64,000 bases of DNA from a bacterium (GTDB lineage Bacteria; Bacillota; Clostridia; Oscillospirales; Ruminococcaceae). The notes beneath the pieces are model-generated. The model searched no databases, was not told where the DNA came from, and saw only the letters and a list, made by a program, of their open reading frames with translations. Of this stretch, positions 17,281 through 24,662 are shown piece by piece. Location of the stretch: positions 94,329 to 158,328 of the forward strand of contig SFVK01000003.1 of the NCBI GenBank assembly GCA_004561545.1, read 5' to 3'. A program made the translations under genes and the position numbers. The stretch's first letter is position 1. Every line of letters starts with the position of its first letter.

Positions 17281-17451
17281 TTATTTGGTGGATTTTTTGG
17301 CTTTGTCCTGGTCGCTGCAATGCTGGTGACAGGTGGCGCAGTGCCCCGAGCAGCCGCCCTGCCAGCCCTGCTTGCTGTTGCAGATAAAGCCGATGGCAAT
17401 CCCCAGCAGCACAAAAATGACCACCAGGACGAGAATGCTTTGAACGTTCAT
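17281..17451 (-). CDS. FeoB-associated Cys-rich membrane protein
   Basis: A 56-aa protein missed by most length cut-offs. It has one N-terminal membrane helix (ILVLVVIFVLLGIAIGFI) and a short cytosolic tail with five cysteines and three histidines (GGCSGHCATCHQHCSD), plus one more Cys at the end of the helix. This is the design of the small FeoB-associated proteins of Firmicutes and of FeoC-like partners, thought to help FeoB function or bind metal. The start ATG 17451 is 15 bp after feoB with an AGGAGATTTTT ribosome site. It ends the feo operon, just before the terminator. Confidence 0.85.
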   Translation of the reverse strand: MNVQSILVLVVIFVLLGIAIGFICNSKQGWQGGCSGHCATCHQHCSDQDKAKKSTK

Positions 17452-17466
17452 GGGAAAAATCTCCTT

Positions 17467-19851
17467 TCAGGCAAGGCCAAAAGCCAGACCCACACAGCGC
17501 ACCGCAAAGGCCACAATCCAGGCGATGACGCACTGCATGAGCGCCACACCGGCGGCGGCGCGGGCGCTGCCCAGTTCCCGGCGGACGGCGGCAATAGCGG
17601 CCACGCAGGGGGTATAAAGCAGCGTAAACACCAGGAACACCATCGCCGTAAAGGGGGTGAACAGCGTGGCCAGCGCCTCGGTGCTGCCGCCCAACAGAAC
17701 AGTGAGGGTGGAAACAACGCTCTCCTTGGCGGTAAAGCCGGTGATGAGCGCGGTGGAAACCCGCCAGTCGCCAAAGCCCAGCGGCGCGAACAGCGGCGCA
17801 ATCAGGCTGCCGATCATGGCCAGCAGGCTGGCATCGGGGGTTTCGGCCACATTGAGGCGGCTGTCAAAGGTCTGCAGGAACCAGATCAGCACAGTGGCCA
17901 CAAAGATGATGGTGAAGGCACGCTGGATGAAATCCCGGGCCTTTTCCCAGATCAGCTGCCCCACGCTGCGGGCGGAGGGCAGGCGGTAATTGGGAAGCTC
18001 CATCACAAAGGGCACCGGCTCACCGCGGAATTTGGTGTGCTTGAGAAGCAGCGCATACAGTATACCACAAACAATGCCAAAAAGATAGAGGAAAATCATA
18101 ACCGGCGCCCGAAGATTGCGGGGGAAGAACGCCGTGGTGAACAGCGCGTAGATGGGCAGCTTGGCGGAGCAGCTCATGAAGGGGGTGAGCAGGATGGTCA
18201 TGCGGCGGTCCCGGTCGCTGGAGAGGGTGCGGGTGGCCATGATGGCGGGCACCGAGCAGCCGAAGCCGATGAGCATGGGCACAAAGCTGCGTCCCGAAAG
18301 ACCGATGCGGCGCAGCAGCTTGTCCATGACGAACGCCACGCGGGCCATGTAACCGGTATCCTCCAGAATGGAGAGAAAGAAGAACAGGGTGACGATGGTG
18401 GGCAGAAAACTCAGCACGCTGCCCACGCCGGCAAAGATGCCGTCAATCACAAGGGAATGCACCACGGGGTTGATGCCGTAGGCGGTCAGCCCGGCGTCCA
18501 CCAGGCCGGTCACGGCGTCGATGCCCAGGGTCATCAGATCGGACAGCGCCGCGCCGATCACCCCGAAGGTCAGCCAGAACACCAGCGCCATAATGCCCAA
18601 AAAGCAGGGCAGAGCGGTGTATTTTCCGGTCAAAATCCGGTCGATGGCCACGCTGCGCCTGTGCTCCCGGCTCTCGCCGGGTTTGACCACCGTGGTGGCG
18701 CACAGCCCCTCGATGAAAGTGAACCGCATATCGGCCAGGGCTGCCTCCCGGTCAAGGCCGGTGGAGGTCTCCAGCTCGGTGATGGTGTGGCCCAGCAGAT
18801 CCTTTTCGTTGCTGTCCAGCTGCAGGGCCTCCTCGATCAGGTGGTCGCCCTCCACCAGCTTGGTGGCGGCAAATCGCAGCGGCAACCCGGCGGCGGCCGC
18901 GTGGTCCTCGATCAGATGGGCCACCGCATGGATGCAGCGGTGGACCGCGCCCCGGGGATCGTTGGGGTCCGCCCCGGCGGAACAGAAATCAATCCGCCCG
19001 GGCAGCTCGCGGTAGCGGGCCACATGGATGGCGTGGTCGATCAGCTCGTCAATGCCCTCGTTGCGGGCGGCCGAGATGGGCACCACCGGGATGCCCAGCA
19101 GCTCCTCCAGCTTGTTGACCATGATGGTGCCGCCGTTGGCGCGCACCTCGTCCATCATGTTCAGCGCCAGCACCATGGGGGTGCCCAGTTCCATGAGCTG
19201 CATTGTCAGGTACAGATTGCGCTCAATGTTGGAGGCGTCCACAATGTTGATGATGCCCGAGGGTTTCTGGTTCAGGATAAAGTCCCGGGTCACAATCTCC
19301 TCGCTGGAATAGGGCGAGAGGGAATAAATGCCCGGCAGGTCGGTGACGGTGGCCTCGCTGTGGCCGCGGATCACGCCGTCCTTGCGGTCCACCGTGACCC
19401 CGGGGAAATTGCCCACATGCTGGTTGGAGCCGGTGAGCTGGTTGAACAGCGTGGTCTTGCCGCAGTTCTGGTTGCCCGCCAGCGCAAAGGTCAGCGGCGC
19501 GTTTTTGGGGATGGGCGCCCCCGCCTTGCGGTTGTGGTAGCTCTGCGCCTTGCCCAGTTCCCCCACGCCGGGGTGCGCCACCACCTTATGGCGCTGCTCG
19601 GTGGGAGCGGCGCGGTCGGTGCTGTGGATCCCCTGGATCTCAATCTTTCTGGCGTCATCCAGGCGCAGCGTCAGCTCATAGCCCCGCAGCTCCACCTCAA
19701 TGGGGTCCCCCATGGGCGCCACCTTGCGCAGCGTGACCTCGGTGCCCGGGGTCAACCCCATATCCAGCAGATGGTGCCGCAATTCTCCGGTGCCGCCCAC
19801 CACCTCAATGACGGCGTCCTGACCGACCTGCAATTCTGCAAGTGTCAACAT
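17467..19851 (-). CDS. feoB: Ferrous iron transporter, FeoA-FeoB fusion
   Basis: A 794-aa protein. Residues 1-75 form a complete FeoA (SH3-like) domain (LLDMGLTPGTEVTLRKVAPMGDPIEVELRGYELTLR). The FeoB G domain follows: G1 GNQNCGKTT at about 126, then VGNFPGVTVDRK, DLPGIYSLSPYSSEE (G3) and NMMDE (G4). The membrane part carries the two Gate repeats, with GFGCSVPAIMATRT and the second GFTAKESVVSTL motif. It imports Fe(II) under low-oxygen conditions. FeoA and FeoB are separate genes in most bacteria; the fusion is known from some anaerobes. Its promoter carries an inverted repeat that may be an iron-regulator operator. Confidence 0.95.
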   Translation of the reverse strand: MLTLAELQVGQDAVIEVVGGTGELRHHLLDMGLTPGTEVTLRKVAPMGDPIEVELRGYELTLRLDDARKIEIQGIHSTDRAAPTEQRHKVVAHPGVGELGKAQSYHNRKAGAPIPKNAPLTFALAGNQNCGKTTLFNQLTGSNQHVGNFPGVTVDRKDGVIRGHSEATVTDLPGIYSLSPYSSEEIVTRDFILNQKPSGIINIVDASNIERNLYLTMQLMELGTPMVLALNMMDEVRANGGTIMVNKLEELLGIPVVPISAARNEGIDELIDHAIHVARYRELPGRIDFCSAGADPNDPRGAVHRCIHAVAHLIEDHAAAAGLPLRFAATKLVEGDHLIEEALQLDSNEKDLLGHTITELETSTGLDREAALADMRFTFIEGLCATTVVKPGESREHRRSVAIDRILTGKYTALPCFLGIMALVFWLTFGVIGAALSDLMTLGIDAVTGLVDAGLTAYGINPVVHSLVIDGIFAGVGSVLSFLPTIVTLFFFLSILEDTGYMARVAFVMDKLLRRIGLSGRSFVPMLIGFGCSVPAIMATRTLSSDRDRRMTILLTPFMSCSAKLPIYALFTTAFFPRNLRAPVMIFLYLFGIVCGILYALLLKHTKFRGEPVPFVMELPNYRLPSARSVGQLIWEKARDFIQRAFTIIFVATVLIWFLQTFDSRLNVAETPDASLLAMIGSLIAPLFAPLGFGDWRVSTALITGFTAKESVVSTLTVLLGGSTEALATLFTPFTAMVFLVFTLLYTPCVAAIAAVRRELGSARAAAGVALMQCVIAWIVAFAVRCVGLAFGLA

Positions 19852-19900
19852 TTTGCCAATCCCTCCATCATCAAAACATCCAAATTCCTTGGGAACGCCT

Positions 19901-19931
19901 AAAGTTTACCACAACTAACTTTCCCCGTCAA
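19901..19931 (-). promoter_or_regulatory. feo promoter with overlapping inverted repeat
   Basis: Minus strand TTGACG (19926-19931), 17-bp spacer, TAAACT (19903-19908). An imperfect inverted repeat, AAAGTTTA and TAACTTT separated by 7 bp (19901-19922), covers the -10 box and most of the spacer, a position where a bound repressor would block polymerase. A metal-dependent repressor (Fur or DtxR type) is the natural guess, but the repeat is not a clear match to either consensus. Confidence 0.6.
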
Positions 19932-20040
19932 TACCTCTGACTCTCCTTTTTAAAAAGAGAATCCGCGGGAAAATGTTGCACAATTTCTTCTTTTGCCGTC
20001 CCCTGTCTTGCCGCATTTTGCCGAAATTGATATTTATACA
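19932..20040. other. Divergent intergenic region between feo and the amino-acid transporter
   Basis: The 300-bp gap between the two operons (19852-20151) has no gene. Besides the two promoters it holds a short AT palindrome (CTTTTTAAAAAG, near 19948) and the first of two ArgR-box-like repeats (20026-20040). Confidence 0.5.
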
Positions 20041-20069
20041 TTGACATTGAATATTTATGTATTTATACT
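20026..20069 (+). promoter_or_regulatory. Promoter of amino-acid ABC transporter with ArgR-box-like repeats
   Basis: TTGACA (20041-20046), a 17-bp spacer and TATACT (20064-20069) form a near-consensus promoter. Two similar AT-rich sites, ATTGATATTTATACA (20026-20040) and ATTGAATATTTATGTA (20046-20061), lie with their centres about 20-21 bp apart, the spacing of tandem ARG boxes, and each has the TGA-N-CA/TA dyad shape of that operator. The second overlaps the spacer, so binding would repress. ArgR control fits an arginine or basic amino-acid importer; no argR gene is in the window. Confidence 0.6.
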
Positions 20070-20151
20070 AAGGTCTATGCCGGAATCGGCATTTGGGGGA
20101 AGAGGGAATTTCCCCCACAAAGAATGATTGAAGGAATAAGAGGGAATACAC

Positions 20152-20937
20152 ATGAAAAAGGCACTTTCTGTTCTGACCGCCGCCGCTTTGGTGATGAGCC
20201 TGGCCGCCTGCGGTTCTTCCGCCTCCAGCGCCGCCTCCTCCGAGGCGTCCGGGGAACTGACCACCGTGGAAGCCGGCAAGCTGATTATGGCCACCAACGC
20301 CACTTTCCCGCCGTACGAGATGACCACCGATGCCGGCGATTTTGAGGGCATCGACGTGGAGATCGCCGGCGCCATCGCCGAAAAGCTGGGCCTTGAGCTC
20401 CAGATTGACGACATGGATTTTGACGCCGCGCTGCTGTCCGTGCAGCAGGGCAAGGCCGACATTGTCATGGCCGGCGTCTCTGTCACCGAGGACCGTCTGC
20501 TGGTCATGGATTTCTCGGATTCCTACGCCACCGGCATCCAGTCCATCATCGTGCCCGAGGATTCCGACATTGCCTCCGCCGATGACCTGGCGGGCCACAT
20601 GATCGGCTGCCAGCGCGGCACCACCGGCTATATTTACTGCTCCGATGATTTCGGTGATGAGAGCGTCACCGCCTACGACAACGGCCTGACCGCCGTGCAG
20701 GCTCTGGCCAACGGCCAGGTGGACTGTGTGGTGATCGATAACGCTCCCGCCCAGGAGTTCGTTGCCGCCAACCCCGGCCTGAAGATCCTCGACACCTCCT
20801 ATGTGGAGGAAGAGTACGCCATCGGCATGGGCAAGGGCAACACCGCCATGCTGGAGGCCGTAAACGGCGCCCTGGCTGACCTGAAGGAGGACGGCACCAT
20901 CCAGATCATCGTGGACAAGTATATCTCTGCCGAATAA
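20152..20937 (+). CDS. Amino-acid ABC transporter substrate-binding lipoprotein
   Basis: A 261-aa lipoprotein: signal peptide MKKALSVLTAAALVMSLAAC with lipobox LAAC, a Ser/Ala linker, then a type-2 periplasmic-binding fold. Family 3 (polar amino acid) signatures are visible: GKLIMATNATFPPYE, DFEGIDVEIAGAIAEKLGLEL, and DALVLSVTEDR-like GVSVTEDRLLVMDFSDSY. It would capture an amino acid outside the cell and deliver it to the permease encoded downstream. Arginine or another basic residue is suggested by the operator, not by the protein itself. A terminator-like hairpin after the gene would leave the binding protein in excess over the permease. Confidence 0.93.
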   Translation: MKKALSVLTAAALVMSLAACGSSASSAASSEASGELTTVEAGKLIMATNATFPPYEMTTDAGDFEGIDVEIAGAIAEKLGLELQIDDMDFDAALLSVQQGKADIVMAGVSVTEDRLLVMDFSDSYATGIQSIIVPEDSDIASADDLAGHMIGCQRGTTGYIYCSDDFGDESVTAYDNGLTAVQALANGQVDCVVIDNAPAQEFVAANPGLKILDTSYVEEEYAIGMGKGNTAMLEAVNGALADLKEDGTIQIIVDKYISAE

Positions 20938-20956
20938 GCAGATCCCGAAAACAACC

Positions 20957-21003
20957 GGGAGGGGACTTTGCGGCGCTACGCCGTCAGCGGCCCCCTCCCT
21001 TTT
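20957..21003 (+). terminator. Intra-operon attenuating hairpin
   Basis: GGGAGGGG pairs with CCCCTCCC around an inner GC-rich stem, followed by TTTT, between the binding-protein and permease genes. It probably ends part of the transcripts and sets the usual excess of binding protein. Confidence 0.75.
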
Positions 21004-21025
21004 ATCGTGAAAGGTGGACAGGGAA

Positions 21026-21793
21026 ATGGCGGAATTGTTTGAGACACTCTCCGCACTGAGCAAAAGCGGCACAACGCTCAATTTTTGGGAGAATTTCTTT
21101 GTGAAATTCTATCAGGCTTTTCTTCAGGCCGACCGCTGGCAGCTCTATCTCAAAGGTGTGGGAACCACGCTGGTGGTAACGGCGCTGGCACTTGCTCTGG
21201 GCGTGGTGCTGGGCAGTGTGGTGGCGCTGGTGCGTGTGGCTCACGACCAGCAGCGTCCCCATCGCCGGAACCCTGTTCTGGGTTTCTTCAACGCAATCTG
21301 CAAGGTATATGCCACCGTGATTCGCGGCACCCCCATGATGGTGCAGCTCCTCATCATGAGTATGGTGGTGTTCCAATCCAGCCGCAACTTTACAGCGGTG
21401 GGCGCTCTGACGCTGGGCATCAACTCGGGCGCCTATGTGTCCGAAATCATCCGCGGCGGCCTGATGGCCGTGGACCCCGGCCAGATGGAAGCGGGCCGCA
21501 GCCTGGGGCTTAATTATATGACCACCATGGTGCTGATCATCATTCCCCAGGCCATCCGCTCGGTGCTGCCCTCCCTGGGCAACGAGTTCATCATCCTGCT
21601 CAAGGATACCTCGCTCATCACTGTCATTGGCGGCAAGGAACTGCTCTATGCGGCCCAGGGCATTATGAACCGCACCTACGAGGCCATGTTCCCGCTGCTG
21701 GGCACTGCCGCCATCTATCTGGTGCTGGTCATGGTGTTCAGCTGGCTGCTGGGCAAGCTGGAAAGGAGGCTGCGTCAAAGTGATCGTCGTTAA
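21026..21793 (+). CDS. Amino-acid ABC transporter permease
   Basis: A 255-aa HisM/GlnP-type permease. After about 40 soluble residues come the typical membrane segments, starting with LYLKGVGTTLVVTALALALGVVLGSVVALVR, and the GTPMMVQLLIM motif. The cytoplasmic EAA loop that contacts the ATPase is GGLMAVDPGQMEAGRSLGLNYMTTM. ATG 21026 is eight bases after AAGGTGG; a GTG at 21014 lacks a ribosome site. The stop overlaps the ATPase gene by 14 bp, so the two are translationally coupled. A homodimer is likely, since no second permease gene is present. Confidence 0.93.
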   Translation: MAELFETLSALSKSGTTLNFWENFFVKFYQAFLQADRWQLYLKGVGTTLVVTALALALGVVLGSVVALVRVAHDQQRPHRRNPVLGFFNAICKVYATVIRGTPMMVQLLIMSMVVFQSSRNFTAVGALTLGINSGAYVSEIIRGGLMAVDPGQMEAGRSLGLNYMTTMVLIIIPQAIRSVLPSLGNEFIILLKDTSLITVIGGKELLYAAQGIMNRTYEAMFPLLGTAAIYLVLVMVFSWLLGKLERRLRQSDRR

Positions 21794-22496
21794 GGGATTG
21801 AAAAAAGATTTTGACGGCTTTTCGGTACTCAACGGTATTGATCTGACCGTCAACAAGGGCGATGTGGTTTGCATTGTCGGCCCCTCCGGCTGCGGCAAGT
21901 CCACCTTTCTGCGCTGCCTGACCCGTCTGGAGGAACCCACCGGAGGCACCGTGGAGCTGGACGGCACAGAAGTGACCGAGAAGGACATCGACACCATCCG
22001 CGCCCGCATGGGCATGGTGTTCCAGCACTTCAACCTGTTCCCGCACCTGACCGTCAAAAAGAACATCACGCTGGCCCCGGTGCGCCTGGGCCGCATGAGC
22101 CAGCAAGCCGCCGACGCCCGCGCCATGGAGCTGCTGCAGCGCATCGGCCTGGCCGACAAGGCGGACACCTACCCCAATATGCTCTCGGGCGGCCAGAAGC
22201 AGCGCATTGCCATTGTGCGTGCCCTTGCCATGGACCCCGAAGTTCTGCTCTTTGACGAGCCGACCAGCGCGCTGGACCCCGAAATGGTGGGCGAGGTGCT
22301 GGAACTGATGAAAGAACTGGCCCGGGACGGCATGACCATGGTGGTGGTCACCCACGAGATGGGCTTTGCCCGCGAGGTGGCCAACCGGGTGATCTTCATC
22401 GATGAGGGGGTCATCAAGGTGGACAAGCCCCCGCAGGAGTTCTTTAAGGACCCCGAAAACCCGCGCCTCAAAGCGTTTTTGTCCAAGGTGCTGTAA
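21780..22496 (+). CDS. Amino-acid ABC transporter ATP-binding protein
   Basis: A 238-aa ABC ATPase of the GlnQ/HisP group: Walker A GPSGCGKST near residue 34, Q-loop VFQHFNLFPHLTV, signature LSGGQKQR, Walker B VLLFDEPTSALDPE and the switch histidine in VVTHEMGFAREVANR. It powers amino-acid import with the permease encoded just before it. The start is GTG at 21780, ten bases after AAAGGAGG and inside the 3' end of the permease gene. A strong terminator follows. Confidence 0.95.
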   Translation: MIVVKGLKKDFDGFSVLNGIDLTVNKGDVVCIVGPSGCGKSTFLRCLTRLEEPTGGTVELDGTEVTEKDIDTIRARMGMVFQHFNLFPHLTVKKNITLAPVRLGRMSQQAADARAMELLQRIGLADKADTYPNMLSGGQKQRIAIVRALAMDPEVLLFDEPTSALDPEMVGEVLELMKELARDGMTMVVVTHEMGFAREVANRVIFIDEGVIKVDKPPQEFFKDPENPRLKAFLSKVL

Positions 22497-22514
22497 ACAG
22501 TCATCCAACAGCAA

Positions 22515-22551
22515 CAGCCCCGCCGCAGTGTTGATTTCTGCGACGGGGCTG
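22515..22551 (+). terminator. Terminator after amino-acid transporter operon
   Basis: CAGCCCCGCCGCAG pairs with CTGCGACGGGGCTG around a 9-base loop, followed by ATATTTTAT. It also separates the convergent AAA+ gene. Confidence 0.8.
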
Positions 22552-22595
22552 ATATTTTATCTGTGGCATTTTTGTGGATGCGGCGGGGAAGCGGC

Positions 22596-24662
22596 TTACT
22601 CTTCCAGCTCAAAATCTCCCGGCAGCAGCAGCTCCAGCGGCGCACCTGGGTCGGCGATGAGCCGCTTGGACTGGTTGAGGATGGCCTTTTCCAGCGTGTT
22701 GCGGGCCATACGGCCGTTGCCGTTGGAGGCGGCATCCTCGGCCTGCTTGCGGTCATAATAGGCGGTCAGCGGCATACAGCAGCTTTCGTCCAGCGTATAG
22801 CCCTTGCCCCTGGCAATGCTTTTGGTGATGGACAGCAGCTCGGCGCCGGTGTAGTCGGGGAACTCGATCTGGTTGGGGAATCGGCTGGCCAGCCCGGAGT
22901 TGGCGGTCAGAAAGACCGACATTTCTTTGCTGTACCCCGCCAGAATCACCACCAGATCGTTGCGGTGGTCCTCAATGCCCTTCACCAGCGTGTCGATGGC
23001 TTCCAGGCCAAAGCTGTCCTCCCGGTCGCGATACAGGCTGTACGCCTCATCGATGAAGAGAACACCGCCCAGCGCACTCTGAATGACCTGGTTGGTCAGC
23101 GGCGCGGTGTGGCCCACATAGCGGCCCACCAGATCGGCGCGGCTGACCTCCACCAGCTGGCCGCCGCGCAGTGCGCCGATGGCCTTGAGGTATTTGGCCA
23201 GCACCCGGGCAATGGTGGTTTTTCCGGTGCCCGGATTGCCGGTAAAGATCATGTGCATATTCACATCGGCGGTGGGAAGCCCCTGCGCCTTGCGCCGCTG
23301 CTGGGCCTGCACGTTGCCGGCAATGTCCCGCACAAAGGTTTTGACCTCGGCAAGCCCCACAATGGCGTCCAGCTCGGCCTCCACGGCCTCCACATCGCCG
23401 CGGTACTGCCGGGGCAGAAGAGCCAGCAGGTCAAAGGGCTCGCCGCCGCCCACGGCGGCCATCAGGCGGCGATCCTGTACCGTCAGCCTTGCGGCGGTGC
23501 CCGGAGCGGGGACCGTCTCGGCGTCCAGCACATACTCAGCCAAAGCGCGGTAAATCCCGTCCACATACTCCCGCATGGCGGTCATGCCGCTGGTTTTACC
23601 GTACTGTCCGGCCACCAGATCCCGCACGTCAGCCCCCATGGTCAGCGCCAGCCCGCACTGGGCACGCACCCGCTGTGCCAGATGGTTGAGCTCCCGCGCC
23701 GCAATGGCCGCAAGGCTTTCCGGTGTGAAGGGCTCGGTTTTGCAGATGTCCCCCTCCAGCGCGTCCACAAACCGGGCGCCGAACCGGTCGGCCAGTGCGG
23801 ACTCGCCTTTTTCCGAGAAAAACACAAAATATTTTCCCGCCGCCTGTAATTCACCAATGGCCCCCGGCGCCAGCGCGGTGCCCACATCCACCAGAATGCC
23901 CCGTTGTAACACATAGCGGTTGGTCAGAGGCAGTGTGCCGTCAATGGCCAGCGTGGCCAGCATATTCAGATAATTGGCCGCGCAGCTCTCATAATGGTCA
24001 AAGGCCAGAACCTCGGCGCTGGATTGCAGCGCAGCGTACAGATCCTGCAAAAACAGCTTTTCCTGCGCCGGACCGGGATAGAGCGAGAGGTCCATCGTCT
24101 CGATGAGATTGCTTTTCAGCAGTCCGCGGCCCGCCATCTCGTCCACAATGCAGGTCAGAGCATAGTGACGCCCGGTGCCCCGCGGCCCGCACAGCAGCAT
24201 ACTGCCCCGGGCGTGGGCCGCGTCGGCGGTGCCCATCACAAAGGGGCGGCGGAAGGCCTTGACCACCTGCCCCACAAAGGCGTCCTGCCCCAGAACCTGG
24301 CTGCGCACCCGGTCCGCCAGTCCGTTAAAACCGGCGGCGTCCGGTTTGCTTTCCTGTGCCGGGACGGGGACGGGCTGCGCTGTTTTGCCGCCCAGCAGCC
24401 CGTCCTGCCGCAGCGTCTGGGTCAGTTCGTTGCTCATGCGGCGCACGCTGTCTGCGGTGGCGGCGCTGGCCCGCTGCACGGCGTCCAGCGCATCGGAAGC
24501 CGACTTCTGCCGCTTCTGGGCGGCGCCCAGGGCGTCCAACTGGGCCTGCATCTCGTTCAGGCTGTCCCGCGCGGCGTCGCTCTCCTGCTTACTGGCGGAG
24601 CTGTACCGCCGTCCGCCGGTTACGCTGCGCACCCAGGCATCATATTGATCTTCAAGGCTCAT
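22596..24662 (-). CDS. Double AAA+ ATPase, second domain CbbX/SpoVK-like
   Basis: A 688-aa protein. Residues 1-110 are polar with a probable coiled coil (Ala/Gln/Asp/Arg-rich). A first AAA+ module spans about 120-400; its P-loop, GPRGTGRH at 159-166, lacks the essential lysine and Ser/Thr, so it probably does not hydrolyse ATP. A second module from about 440 is a full CbbX/SpoVK-type AAA+: GNPGTGKTT at 475, Walker B VLFIDEAYSL, and NSGLASRFPNQIEFPDYT with the arginine finger. CbbX-type ATPases remodel protein partners. ATG 24662 has GAGGAG seven bases upstream and lies within the end of the Cys-Ala protein gene (11-bp overlap), so the ATPase is coupled to it and may act on it. Confidence 0.8.
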   Translation of the reverse strand: MSLEDQYDAWVRSVTGGRRYSSASKQESDAARDSLNEMQAQLDALGAAQKRQKSASDALDAVQRASAATADSVRRMSNELTQTLRQDGLLGGKTAQPVPVPAQESKPDAAGFNGLADRVRSQVLGQDAFVGQVVKAFRRPFVMGTADAAHARGSMLLCGPRGTGRHYALTCIVDEMAGRGLLKSNLIETMDLSLYPGPAQEKLFLQDLYAALQSSAEVLAFDHYESCAANYLNMLATLAIDGTLPLTNRYVLQRGILVDVGTALAPGAIGELQAAGKYFVFFSEKGESALADRFGARFVDALEGDICKTEPFTPESLAAIAARELNHLAQRVRAQCGLALTMGADVRDLVAGQYGKTSGMTAMREYVDGIYRALAEYVLDAETVPAPGTAARLTVQDRRLMAAVGGGEPFDLLALLPRQYRGDVEAVEAELDAIVGLAEVKTFVRDIAGNVQAQQRRKAQGLPTADVNMHMIFTGNPGTGKTTIARVLAKYLKAIGALRGGQLVEVSRADLVGRYVGHTAPLTNQVIQSALGGVLFIDEAYSLYRDREDSFGLEAIDTLVKGIEDHRNDLVVILAGYSKEMSVFLTANSGLASRFPNQIEFPDYTGAELLSITKSIARGKGYTLDESCCMPLTAYYDRKQAEDAASNGNGRMARNTLEKAILNQSKRLIADPGAPLELLLPGDFELEE

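Noticed and set aside
17320..19902. Plus-strand long frame opposite feoB
   Set aside because: His/Gln/Gly-rich antisense of FeoB codons; no start signal.
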